From contig NC_079875.1 of the NCBI RefSeq assembly GCF_029227915.1, positions 28,520,001 to 28,584,000 of the forward strand: a stretch of 64,000 nt of DNA, written 5' to 3'. The translations under genes were made by a program, and so were the position numbers. A model generated the notes under the pieces. The model had not been told where the DNA came from. It did no database searches and saw nothing but the letters and a program-made list of their open reading frames with translations. Source of the DNA: Hydractinia symbiolongicarpus (taxonomy: Eukaryota; Cnidaria; Hydrozoa; Anthoathecata; Hydractiniidae). Numbering within the stretch: position 1 is the first letter of the stretch; each line of letters starts with the position of its first letter. Shown here one piece after another: positions 10,796-23,500 of this stretch.

Positions 10796-10829
10796 CTTGG
10801 GTGAAAATTCTGCCAATATGACTGCCGTG

Positions 10830-13800
10830 CAGCTTCTATACATTTTAGCCGTAAAATTGATAAACGAGGCATTTAAAAGAGACAAATGTCTCATATATTT
10901 GCGATTCTTCGTGTTGATACAAGATAATTGTCACTTGGGGTCAACAACGTCTCAGGTTCCATATATTTTAGTTGTAAAATTGATAAACGAGCCATTTCAA
11001 AGTGACGAGTGTCGTGTATTAGCGACTTTTCGTATTGATACAAGATAATTGTCATTTAGGGTCGAGTACCTCGTCTCAGGTTTTATATATTTTAGCCTGA
11101 AAATTGATAAACAAGGCATTCAAAAAAGACAAATGTCTCATATATTTGCTATTCTTCGTGTTGATACAAGATAATTGTCATTTAGGGTCAACAACCTCGT
11201 CTCAGGTTCCATTTATTTTAGTCGTATAATTGCTAAACGAGGCATTTCAAAGTGACGAGTGTGATGTATTTGCGATTTTTCGTATTGGTACAAGATGATT
11301 GTCATTTAGCGTCAACAACCTCGTCTCAGGTTCTATGTATTCTAGCCGTATAATTGATAAACGATGCATTTCAAAGGGACGAGTGTCATGTATTTGCGAT
11401 TTTTCGTATTGATACAAGATAATTGTCATTTAGGGACGACAAGCTCGTTAAAGTTTCTATATATTTTAGCCGTAAAATTGATAAACGAGGCATTCAAAAG
11501 AGACAAATGTCTCATATATATTCGATTCTTCGTGTTCGTACAAGATATGTGCCATTTAGGGTGGACACCCTCATCTAAGTTTCTATATATTTTAGTCGTA
11601 AAATTGATAAACGAGGCACTTAAAAGAGACAAATGTCTGATATTCTTGCCATTTTTCCTACTGATATAAGATAATTGTTATTTAGGGACGACAACCTCGT
11701 CTCAGTTTCTATAAGTTTTAGTTGTAAAATTGATAAACGAGGCATTTCAAAGTGACGAGTGTCATGTATATGCGACTTTTCGTATTGATACAAGATAATT
11801 GTCATTTAGTGTCGACAACCTCGTCCCAGTTTCTATGTATTTTGGCCGTAAAATTGATAAACGAGGCATTTCAAAGTGACCAGTGCCATCTATTTGCGAT
11901 TTTTCGCAATGATACAGGATAATTGTCGGTTAGAGTCGACAACTTCGTCTCAGGTTCTATGTATTTTAGCCGTATAATTGATAAACGAGGCATTTAAAAG
12001 AGACAAATGTCTGATATTCTTGCCATTTTTCCTACTGATATAAGATAATTGTTATTTAGGGACGACAACCTCGTCTCAGTTTCTATAAGTTTTAGTTGTA
12101 AAATTGATAAACGAGGCATTTCAAAGTGACGAGTGTCATGTAGATGCGACTTTTCGTATTGATACAAGATAATTGTCATTTAGCGTCGACAACCCCGTCC
12201 CAGTTTCTATGTATTTTGGCCGTAAAATTGATAAACGAGGCATTTCAAAGTGACCAGTGCCATCTATTTGCGATTTTTCGCAATGATACAGGATAATTGT
12301 CGGTTAGAGTCGACAACTTCGTCTCAGGTTCTATGTATTTTAGCCGTATAATTGATAAACGAGGCATTTAAAAGAGACAAATGTCTGATATTCTTGCCAT
12401 TTTTCCTACTGATATAAGATAATTGTTATTTAGGGACGACAACCTCGTCTCAGTTTCTATAAGTTTTAGTTGTAAAATTGATAAACGAGGCATTTCAAAG
12501 TGACGAGTGTCATGTATATGCGACTTTTCGTATTGATACAAGATAATTGTCATTTAGCGTCGACAACCCCGTCCCAGTTTCTATGTATTTTGGCCGTAAA
12601 ATTGATAAACGAGGCATTTCAAAGTGACCAGTGCCATCTATTTGCGATTTTTCGCATTGATACAGGATAATTGTAGGTTAGGGTCGACAACTTCGTCTCA
12701 GGTTCTATGTATTTTAGCCGTATAATTGATAAACGAGGCATTTCAAAGTAACGAGTGTCATGTACTTGCGATTTTTCGTTTTGATACAAGATAATTGTCA
12801 TTTAGGGTCGAGTACCTTGTCTCAGGTTCTGTATATTTTAGCCGTAAAATTGATAAACGAGGCATTTAAAAGAGATAAATGTCTCACATATTTGCGATTC
12901 TTCGTGTTGATACAAGATAAATGTCATTTGGGGTCAACAACGTCTCAGGTTCTGTATATTTTAGTTGTAAAATTGATAAACGAGGCATTTCAAAGTGACC
13001 AGTGTCATGTATTTGCAATTTTTCGTATTGATACAAGATAATTGTACCTTAGGGTCAGCAACCTCATCTCAGGTTCTATATATTTTAGCCGTAAAATTGA
13101 TAAACGAGGCATTTAAAAGAGACAAATGTCTCACATATTTGCGCTTCTTCGTGTTGATACAAGATAAATGTCATTTGGGGTCAACAACGTCTCAGGTTCT
13201 GTATATTTTTCTCGTAAAATTAATAAACGAGGCATTTCAAACTGACGAGTGTCATGTACTTGCCATTTTTAGCATTGATACAAGATATTGTCAATTAGGG
13301 TCAACAACCTCGTCTCAGGTTCTATGTATTTAAGCCGTAAAATTGATAAACGAGGCATTTAAAAGAGACAAATGTCTCACATATTTGCGATTCTTCGTGT
13401 TGATACAAGATAAATGTCATTTGGGGTGAATAACGTCTCAGGTTCTATATATTTTACTCGTAAAATTGATAAACGAGGCATTTCAAAGTGACCAGTGTCA
13501 TGTATTTGCAATTTTTCGTATTGATACAAGATAATTGTACCTTAGGGTCAGCAACGTCTCAGGTTCCATATATTTTAGTCGTAAAATTGATAAACGAGGC
13601 ATTTTAAAGTGACCAGTGCCATGTATTTGCGATTTTTCGTATTGATACAGGATAATTGTCAATTAGGGTCAACAACTTCGTCTCAGGTTTTCTATATTTT
13701 AGCCGTAAAATTGATAAACGAGGCATTTAAAAGAGACAAATGTCTCATATATTTGCGATTCTTCGTGTTGATACAAGATAATTGTCATTTAGGGACGACA

Positions 13801-16446
13801 ATCTCGACTCAGTTTCTATAAGTTTTAGTTGTAAAATTGATAAACGAGGCATTTCAAAGTGATGAGTGTCATGTATATGCGACTTTTCGTATTGATACAA
13901 GATAATTGTCATTTAGCGTCGACAACCTCGTCCCAGTTTCTATGTATTTTAACCGTAAAATTGATAAACGAGGCATTTCAAAGTAACCAGTGCCATGTAT
14001 TTGCGATTTTTCGCATTGATACAGGATAATTGTTGCTTAGGGTCGACAACGTCGTCTCAGGTTCTATGTATTTTAGCCGTATAATTGACAAACGAGGCAT
14101 TTCAAAGTAACGAGTGTCATGTATTTGCGATTTTTCGTATTGATACAAGATAATTGTCATTTAGGGTCGACAACCTCGTCCGAGTTTCTATGTATTTTGG
14201 CCGTAAAATTGATAAACGAGGCATTTCAAAGTGACCAGTGCCATCTAGTTGCGATTTTTCGCATTGATACAGGATAGTTGTCGGTTAGGGTCGACAACTT
14301 CGTCTCAGGTTCTATGTATTTTAGCCGTATAATTGATAAACGAGGCATTTCAAAGTAACGAGTGTCATGTACTTTCGACTTTTCGTTTTGATACAAGATA
14401 ATTGTCATTTAGGGTCGAGTACCTTGTCTCAGGTTCTATATATTTTAGCCGTAAAATTGATAAACGAGGCATTTAAAAGAGATAAATGTCTCACATAATT
14501 GCGATTCTTCGTGTTGATACAAGATAAATGTCATTTGGGGTCAACAACGTCTCAGGTTCTGTATATTTTAGTTGTAAAATTGATAAACGAGGCATTTCAA
14601 AGTGACCAGTGTCATGTATTTGCAATTTTTCGTACTGATACAAGATAATTGTACCTTAGGGTCAGCAACGTCTCAGGTTCCATATACTTTAGTCGTAAAA
14701 TTGATAAACGAGGCATTTTAAAGTGACCAGTGCCATGTATTTGCGATTTTTCGTATTGATACAGGATAATTGTCAATTAGGGTCAACAACTTCGTCTCAG
14801 GTTTTCTATATTTTAGCCGTAAAATTGATAAACGAGGCATTTAAAAGAGACAAATGTCTCACATATTTGCGATTCTTCGTGTTGATACAAGATAAATGTC
14901 ATTTGGGGTGAACAACGTCTCAGGTTCTATATATTTTACTCGTAAAATTGATAAACGAGGCATTTAAAAGTGACGAGTGTCATGTACTTGCCATGTTTAG
15001 CATTGATACAAGATAATTGTCATTTAGGGTCGACAAGCTCGTCCCAGTTTCTATGTATTTTAGCCGTAAAATTGATAAACGAGGCATTTCAAAGTGACCA
15101 GTGCCATGTATTTGCGATTCTTCGTGTTGATACAAGATAATTGTCATTTAGGGACGACAAGCTCGTTAAAGTTTCTATATATTTTAGCCGTAAAATTGAT
15201 AAACGAGGCATTCAAAAGAGACAAATGTCTCATATATATGCGATTCTTCGTGTTGATACAAGATAATTGTCATTTAGGGTTGACAACCTCGTCTCAGGTC
15301 ACATATATTTTAGTCGTAAAATTGCTAAACAAGGCATTTCAAAGTGACGTGTATTTTCGATTTTTCGTATTGATACAAGATAATTGTCATTTAGGGTCAA
15401 CAACCTCGTCTCATGTTTTATATATTTTAGCCTGAAAATTGATAAACAGGGCATTCAAAAGAGACAAATGTCTCATATATTTGCTATTCTTCGTGTTGAT
15501 ACAAGATAATTGTCATTTAGGGTCAACAACCTCGTCTCAGGTTCCATTTATTTTAGTCGTAAAATTGATAAACGAGGCATTTAAAAAAGACAAATGTCTG
15601 ATATATTTGCCATTTTTCGTATTGATACAAGATATTTGTCATTTAGGATCAACAACCTCGTCTCAGGTTTTATATATTTTAGCCTGAAAATTGATAAACA
15701 AGGCATTCAAAAGAGACAAATGTCTCATATATTTGCTATTCTTCGTGTTGATACAAGATAATTGTCATTTAGGGTCAACAACCTCGTCTCAGGTTCCATT
15801 TATTTTAGTCGTATAATTGCTAAACGAGGCATTTCAAAGTGACGAGTGTCATGTATTTGCGATTTTTCGTATTGATACAAGATAATTGTCATTTAGGGAC
15901 GACAACTTCGTCTGGACTTCAATATATTTTAGCCGTAGAATTGATAAACGAGGCATTTTAAAGAGTTAAGTGTCTCATATATTTGCGATTTCCGTCTTGA
16001 TACAGGATAATTGTCATTTAAGGTCGACAAACTTATCCCTGGTACTATATGTTTTAACCGTAGAATTGAGAAACCAGTCATTTCAAAGCGACGAGTGTTA
16101 TATATTTGCGATTTTTCGTATTGTTACAGAATAAATGTCACTTAGAGTCGACGACTTCGTCTCAGGTTCAATATATTTTAGCCGTAGGATTGATAAAAGA
16201 GGCATTTCAAAAAGACAAGTGTCTCACATATTAGCGATTTTTCGTATTGATCCAGGATAATTGCATTTAGGGACGACAATCTTGTCTCAGGTTCAATATA
16301 TTTAATCCGTAGAATTGATAAATGAGTCATTTCAAAGTGACGAGTGTCATTTATTTGCGAATTTTCGTATTGGTACTGGGTAATTGTCATTTAAGATCGA
16401 CAACCTCGTCTGAGTTTCTATATAATTTGGCCATAGAATTGATAAA
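10830..16446 (+). repeat. 124-bp satellite array, copy B
   Basis: Continuous satellite between the A and B modules. The last monomers before the module (about 15,880-16,446) are clearly more diverged from the consensus (CCGTAGAATTG, GTTACAGAATAAATG) than the interior ones. Edge divergence of this kind is usual for satellite arrays. Confidence 0.95.
11612..12733 (+). repeat. 374-bp satellite trimer, three copies (copy B)
   Basis: The same trimer starts at 11612, 11986 and 12360, exactly 374 bp apart, so copy B has one more unit than A or C. The first and last units match those in A. The middle one carries a private change (GTAGATGCG instead of GTATATGCG near 12,140). Confidence 0.9.
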
Positions 16447-17452
16447 CACGGTGGTAATATTCTTTCCATTTTCTCCCATTTGCAGCAATTGCGTAACATA
16501 TGTTTCTCCGAAAAACCGGTATTCGATTTTTTCTACAGGTTATTATTTTAAGCGACGAAAAATCATCGGTCCCGTAGCTTCTAAGTAATTGACCTCACTT
16601 TCCGTATTCGTAGTTTAGAAGCGGTTCATTTTCATTTGTGCTGGCCAGCTAAGCTACTGAAAAGCTACTAAACGCAAGAATGGGTTCTGAACGAAATAGC
16701 AATTTCTGGACTGATTTGGAATTAAAATTAGGTACCTTCGAGCGCCATTGGTTTCATGGTGTAGCAAGTGATGTTAAGAAAGGCTATTGTATGAATAGTT
16801 CTATGTGGTGTTGAAAAACTGATAGGCAATCAATTGTAGGTCCCATGATAGTTACTTACGAGAAATAGGTGCACGTATGTTAGTTCCTCCAGTTACATTG
16901 TTTGTACCTTGACAGATCATGCGTTACTTAGTCTGTCTTTGCAAAAATTATGGGGCAGAAGTAGAGTGTGTTCTGCCAAAAAGTAAAAATAAAAAAGGCC
17001 AAAAAATAGTAATCTTTTTATAAAATGTAACTAGTGCCTTAAAGATATTTAATCCTGTACGTTTTCATGGGACTAACTATCTTGTATTGAATATGCACAT
17101 AGCCTTTCGAAAGTATTGTTTTATATTCAACGGACACTGCTGATGGCTTTGTTGTTGACACCCATGTGCAGTCATTAATGCTTCATTGTGCTCAAACAGT
17201 AACAGCGGCAGAAGTATAGTTAGTATAGCTAAATTGTTCGTAGCTTCACATTTCAAGGAACAATAAATATTGTATATTGTTTGCGTAGCGTTTCTTATTT
17301 ATAGCTAGTAGTCATTTAGAAGTTGTAAACTATTTAGTTTGGGTTTATGTGAGATCGACTATTTTAGCTTTATCCAATTTGTTGTCTACTTATCCATTTT
17401 GGAAAAACAACAGTCTGAAAACAATCCTTGTTTGAATTATAAGCTATTTTTT

Positions 17453-17795
17453 AATCATCATCATCATCATTCTCGGCTTAACGTCCGTTTTTCATGTTAG
17501 CATGGGTTGGACAGGATATATTAATGACCCTCTTCCAATCTGATCTAGACATTTAAACATTTAAATGTGTTACATTTAAACTCAACTTCCTCTGTGTCAA
17601 GTCTGTCCTTATAACTTCCTGCCAAGTCTTTCTCGGTCTACCTCTGGGCTTTGCCCCAGGAACTATCAAGTCTATAACACTTATAAAGTTAAAATATAAA
17701 TGGCATTTTATATGTAATAATAAGTATTTTCCCTGTCCAGGATTCGAACCCAGGTCTCTCATTTGTACGAGTGTCATTCCATTAGACCAACAGGG
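17453..17795 (-). mobile_element. tRNA-derived SINE with LINE 3' tail, copy B
   Basis: Same insertion as at 7736-8078, duplicated with the macro-repeat. Head 17795-17731, microsatellite end at 17453. Confidence 0.7.
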
Positions 17796-18336
17796 CCTTA
17801 ATACAAAAACAATTTTCTAGTTGTACAGGTTAGTCCAATAAAAGACATATTTCAATAAATATTTTGCAATATCAGGTTTTTGGTGCAACAATGTGTATTT
17901 GAAAGTAAAAAGCAACAACAGGTTGACTGCGCGTAAAAGTAAAAAATACTATATACTGTATTGTCTTTGTTGCTGTTAAATGCTCTTCCTCTATGTATCA
18001 ATTGAAATGTCATTGGAAATTCTGGAACAAAAAATCAAAGCTGATTGTAATTTTAGCTTATTTTCCTGTATGTTTTAGGATTTTATATAAAAAATAGGAA
18101 AAAAAGAAAGCTAATAGAACAAATTATATGTACCTTTTGATTGATAACTACCCTCTGAAATATGCAAGAAGGCTTGTATAAATATATTCAATATATATTA
18201 TATACTAACTGTAACATATAAACCATTAATTGGGCTATGTGAACACAACACAACCCAAGGGTTCCTTCTGGTATATACTATTTCACATAATTCACTTAAT
18301 TTCCCTATGTGAACAGTACATTATCTATTGTATTAC

Positions 18337-18413
18337 GAGAGTGTAGTTTAATTCAAAACAGCAGGATCACTTTACAGGTCTTTGCAGATGCAGGTTCATA
18401 CCCTGTCACTCTC
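18337..18413 (+). pseudogene. Mitochondrial-type tRNA-like sequence, copy B
   Basis: Identical duplicate of the fold at 8620-8696. Confidence 0.35.
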
Positions 18414-18594
18414 AATACATAAATCATAGCTACAAAATCTGACTTTGACGAGCTGACCCCAGTCGCGTAGATTATAAAAATGGTTCTAGAAAGTGAGTTG
18501 TGAAGTAATTCCTAGTTGAGGGTAACTATTATTCCATTACCTACACTAGTTTATCCAATGATTGTACTTGATATATTTGTTTTTTAGGTTTAGA

Positions 18595-18660
18595 CCTGTC
18601 CAGGATTCAAACCTAGATCTCTCATTTTTCATGAGTGACATAGCCATTAGGCCAACAGGG
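18595..18660 (-). pseudogene. tRNA-like SINE head relic, copy B
   Basis: Duplicate of 8878-8943 within macro-repeat B; same degraded B box. Confidence 0.6.
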
Positions 18661-18969
18661 CATCAATACGAAAACAGTTTTTAATTTGTGCAGGTTAGTC
18701 CAATAACAGGAAAATGAATGAAAAACTTGTTTGCTAATTTCTACGATAATCTTGGCAAAATCACTCTAATAATACATATATGAAACACCAATTTTCAGTA
18801 TAAATATTTTGTATCAATTAAATGTATTTACGGGGCAATGTGTTTTGGAATGTATACAGTGAATTAGTGACAACAAAAAGCTGTTATTTGCTACCAGATT
18901 TTCTTTTTTTCTGTTGGCTGTATAACAATACTTTAAAAACTAAATAAAACTCTGCAAAATGAACTGTCA

Positions 18970-20055
18970 TTATTCACTTGAAAGAAGTCCTTCTAATCTA
19001 CGAATTAATACTTCCTTGTTCCCAGCAACAAAACGATTGCGAATTTTTAGATGACTTCTGAGCTCAGACATGGTTAATTGTGATGGGATGATAATATTTG
19101 GATTGACACAGCGACCTTTAGTATGACTTGATTTCACATGACAGCTTAGCATAGATTCATCAGAAAATGTTATTTTACAACTCTTACATGCAACTGGTTT
19201 TAATATTGCAACAACATCTGCAATCAAATGACCACTTTGAGCACATTGAATAATCTTTGTTGAATTGAAACAGGTTTCACAAATATCAGAATTGTTAAAG
19301 AAGGGACGCGAGCAATAACAATAAATAACATCACTGTCATCCAAATTTGGCTTTCTTGGTCTATAGTGGGAGTGATAGGTTGCCTTTGTAGGAAAATGAT
19401 ACGGTAGGTAGAAGTTACGTACAAATCTTGACCTCATACTGCTGGTTTAGTAAAGTGATCTCATTTTCTAGTTCAGTTTTCTCCACAATAGTTTTATCGA
19501 ATTGCTCTCTTTTTTCGATTTCTTGAAGCGTCAGCTCATTTACAGATAATTCCAATGTCTCCTTCTGGGCAATCAGCGTTTTAACCTGACTATTTTTCAA
19601 AGTTGGGGAAGACTTCCAAAACACCAACTGCACCTCTTTGTCACATTTACCTTTATGCCCGATGGCCTTTGAACACTGGTCCTTATTTCTATTACAACAA
19701 ACATCACTAAAAATAAAAAAAAACAAGGCTAAGTTTAGCTACCTAGCTCTATAGCTAGCTAGCTATATTTTAGCTAGAGCTCTTCTAAATTATTTGTTCT
19801 ACTATAACTGAATGCAAATAATCTTAGCTAGCTATTTATTAACTAGTTTTAGGCCGATTTAAAAAAAGTAAAATGTTTAGCTACGCTTTTTATTGGCTAA
19901 AATTAAAAAAACATAATGGCCAAAGCATTTTCCACTGCTAGGACTCACACGAAAGGTTATGGTGTTCGGTAGAAATTAAAATGCACTTTATATATTGATT
20001 TGTAACTCTAGTTTTACCTTAAACCTGCATCTGAATTTTCTTGAGCAGACTCCAT
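18970..20055 (-). CDS. Three-exon zinc-finger/SAP protein, copy B
   Basis: Second copy of the gene at 9253-10338, at an offset of 9717. Exons: 20055-20018, 19706-19433 and 19383-18970. I see no coding difference from copy A. All splice-site dinucleotides, the 49-bp intron and every Cys/His ligand are the same. Because the copies are almost identical, conservation between them says little about selection. Each copy is flanked by the same 5' sequence, so all could be expressed from their own promoter. Confidence 0.5.
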
Positions 20056-20505
20056 AAATATTGATTACAATTTCTACCTTGTTAAAATTTACAAAAGTTA
20101 CGGCAAACTTGATATATGACAACCAAATATTCACAAATCCAAAAATTTGACATATTTTGGCGCTCCGGAATAATATTTTCAACTTCTATCAAAAAGTCAC
20201 AAAGTAGAACCACGCAGAAACCTTTCCTGTTTCATAGTTGACCGAGGTGATAGCTTTTAGTTACAAATCATAATAGAGGTCAAAAACGATAATAATGCAG
20301 TATGGCTGCTTTAACTTAGGTAAAATTTGCAAAAATGGCCATGTAAGAGGTGAAATGAGTTACTTTAACTTACTAATTTTTATTTAGCTTAATTTTATGA
20401 TGTCAAAATTATACTTAGTGAATACATTTCTCAAGGAATGAGAGGGTTGTGTTATCGTCCTTACGGAATAACTAGGCGCGGGAGGCGCATTATGAGCTAT
20501 TAAGA

Positions 20506-20513
20506 TGACGTCA
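20506..20513. promoter_or_regulatory. CRE-type palindrome TGACGTCA, copy B
   Basis: Same site and GC-rich neighbourhood as at 10788, in macro-repeat B. Confidence 0.3.
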
Positions 20514-20547
20514 CTTGGGTGAAAATTCTGCCAATATGACTGCCGTG

Positions 20548-23500
20548 CAGCTTCTATACATTTTAGCCGTAAAATTGATAAACGAGGCATTTAAAAGAGA
20601 CAAATGTCTCATATATTTGCGATTCTTCGTGTTGATACAAGATAATTGTCACTTGGGGTCAACAACGTCTCAGGTTCCATATATTTTAGTTGTAAAATTG
20701 ATAAACGAGCCATTTCAAAGTGACGAGTGTCGTGTATTAGCGACTTTTCGTATTGATACAAGATAATTGTCATTTAGGGTCGAGTACCTCGTCTCAGGTT
20801 TTATATATTTTAGCCTGAAAATTGATAAACAAGGCATTCAAAAAAGACAAATGTCTCATATATTTGCTATTCTTCGTGTTGATACAAGATAATTGTCATT
20901 TAGGGTCAACAACCTCGTCTCAGGTTCCATTTATTTTAGTCGTATAATTGCTAAACGAGGCATTTCAAAGTGACGAGTGTGATGTATTTGCGATTTTTCG
21001 TATTGGTACAAGATGATTGTCATTTAGCGTCAACAACCTCGTCTCAGGTTCTATGTATTCTAGCCGTATAATTGATAAACGATGCATTTTAAAGGGACGA
21101 GTGTCATGTATTTGCGATTTTTCGTATTGATACAAGATAATTGTCATTTAGGGACGACAAGCTCGTTAAAGTTTCTATATATTTTAGCCGTAAAATTGAT
21201 AAACGAGGCATTCAAAAGAGACAAATGTCTCATATATATTCGATTCTTCGTGTTCGTACAAGATATGTGCCATTTAGGGTGGACACCCTCATCTAAGTTT
21301 CTATATATTTTAGTCGTAAAATTGATAAACGAGGCACTTAAAAGAGACAAATGTCTGATATTCTTGCCATTTTTCCTACTGATATAAGATAATTGTTATT
21401 TAGGGACGACAACCTCGTCTCAGTTTCTATAAGTTTTAGTTGTAAAATTGATAAACGAGGCATTTCAAAGTGACGAGTGTCATGTATATGCGACTTTTCG
21501 TATTGATACAAGATAATTGTCATTTAGTGTCGACAACCTCGTCCCAGTTTCTATGTATTTTGGCCGTAAAATTGATAAACGAGGCATTTCAAAGTGACCA
21601 GTGCCATCTATTTGCGATTTTTCGCAATGATACAGGATAATTGTCGGTTAGAGTCGACAACTTCGTCTCAGGTTCTATGTATTTTAGCCGTATAATTGAT
21701 AAACGAGGCATTTAAAAGAGACAAATGTCTGATATTCTTGCCATTTTTCCTACTGATATAAGATAATTGTTATTTAGGGACGACAACCTCGTCTCAGTTT
21801 CTATAAGTTTTAGTTGTAAAATTGATAAACGAGGCATTTCAAAGTGACGAGTGTCATGTATATGCGACTTTTCGTATTGATACAAGATAATTGTCATTTA
21901 GCGTCGACAACCCCGTCCCAGTTTCTATGTATTTTGGCCGTAAAATTGATAAACGAGGCATTTCAAAGTGACCAGTGCCATCTATTTGCGATTTTTCGCA
22001 TTGATACAGGATAATTGTAGGTTAGGGTCGACAACTTCGTCTCAGGTTCTATGTATTTTAGCCGTATAATTGATAAACGAGGCATTTCAAAGTAACGAGT
22101 GTCATGTACTTGCGATTTTTCGTTTTGATACAAGATAATTGTCATTTAGGGTCGAGTACCTTGTCTCAGGTTCTGTATATTTTAGCCGTAAAATTGATAA
22201 ACGAGGCATTTAAAAGAGATAAATGTCTCACATATTTGCGATTCTTCGTGTTGATACAAGATAAATGTCATTTGGGGTCAACAACGTCTCAGGTTCTGTA
22301 TATTTTAGTTGTAAAATTGATAAACGAGGCATTTCAAAGTGACCAGTGTCATGTATTTGCAATTTTTCGTATTGATACAAGATAATTGTACCTTAGGGTC
22401 AGCAACCTCGTCTCAGGTTCTATATATTTTAGCCGTAAAATTGATAAACGAGGCATTTAAAAGAGACAAATGTCTCACATATTTGCGCTTCTTCGTGTTG
22501 ATACAAGATAAATGTCATTTGGGGTCAACAACGTCTCAGGTTCTGTATATTTTTCTCGTAAAATTGATAAACGAGGCATTTCAAACTGACGAGTGTCATG
22601 TACTTACCATTTTTAGCATTGATACAAGATATTGTCAATTAGGGTCAACAACCTCGTCTCAGGTTCTATGTATTTAAGCCGTAAAATTGATAAACGAGGC
22701 ATTTAAAAGAGACAAATGTCTCACATATTTGCGATTCTTCGTGTTGATACAAGATAAATGTCATTTGGGGTGAATAACGTCTCAGGTTCTATATATTTTA
22801 CTCGTAAAATTGATAAACGAGGCATTTCAAAGTGACCAGTGTCATGTATTTGCAATTTTTCGTATTGATACAAGATAATTGTACCTTAGGGTCAGCAACG
22901 TCTCAGGTTCCATATATTTTAGTCGTAAAATTGATAAACGAGGCATTTTAAAGTGACCAGTGCCATGTATTTGCGATTTTTCGTATTGATACAGGATAAT
23001 TGTCAATTAGGGTCAACAACTTCGTCTCAGGTTTTCTATATTTTAGCCGTAAAATTGATAAACGAGGCATTTAAAAGAGACAAATGTCTCATATATTTGC
23101 GATTCTTCGTGTTGATACAAGATAATTGTCATTTAGGGACGACAATCTCGACTCAGTTTCTATAAGTTTTAGTTGTAAAATTGATAAACGAGGCATTTCA
23201 AAGTGATGAGTGTCATGTATATGCGACTTTTCGTATTGATACAAGATAATTGTCATTTAGCGTCGACAACCTCGTCCCAGTTTCTATGTATTTTAACCGT
23301 AAAATTGATAAACGAGGCATTTCAAAGTAACCAGTGCCATGTATTTGCGATTTTTCGCATTGATACAGGATAATTGTTGCTTAGGGTCGACAACGTCGTC
23401 TCAGGTTCTATGTATTTTAGCCGTATAATTGACAAACGAGGCATTTCAAAGTAACGAGTGTCATGTATTTGCGATTTTTCGTATTGATACAAGATAATTG

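Larger units (their letters stand above)
6730..10829. mobile_element. 4.1-kb module with degenerate inverted ends, copy A
   Basis: Non-satellite DNA embedded in satellite. The left end (from 6730) and the complement of the right end (from 10829) both begin CACGG. About 24 of the first 36 positions match without gaps, including ATATT and the ATTTTC-CCCA block, which suggests eroded terminal inverted repeats of a DNA transposon. No target duplication can be read because both flanks are satellite in different registers. Contents: a SINE with LINE tail, two further tRNA-like sequences, a three-exon minus-strand gene with TAGC microsatellites in its first intron (10,021-10,060), and a GC-rich edge with a TGACGTCA site. 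The stretch 6760-7730 holds nothing I recognise. Confidence 0.55.
1945..11044 (+). repeat. Macro-repeat copy A (about 9.1 kb)
   Basis: One satellite block plus one 4.1-kb module. Corresponding landmarks lie 9099 bp apart between copies A and B near the left (2265 and 11364) and 9717 bp apart through the module (9253 and 18970). The difference is made of whole satellite monomers. The left limit is set by where A and B start to align, and is approximate by a few tens of bases. Confidence 0.85.
16447..20547. mobile_element. 4.1-kb module with degenerate inverted ends, copy B
   Basis: Same structure as 6730-10829, 1 bp longer. Differences lie near the right end, for example an extra A in the AAAAATGG stretch near 20,333 and GGCC for GGCT just after it. 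The identical module borders in all copies show that the module was already in place before the macro-repeat was amplified, not inserted three times. Confidence 0.55.
11045..20762 (+). repeat. Macro-repeat copy B (about 9.7 kb)
   Basis: The longest of three tandem copies. Relative to A it has an extra 374-bp trimer near 11.6-12.7 kb and about three further monomers near 13.4-13.8 kb, but lacks one monomer found in A near 6.0-6.1 kb. The module it carries is nearly identical in sequence to those in A and C. Confidence 0.85.
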
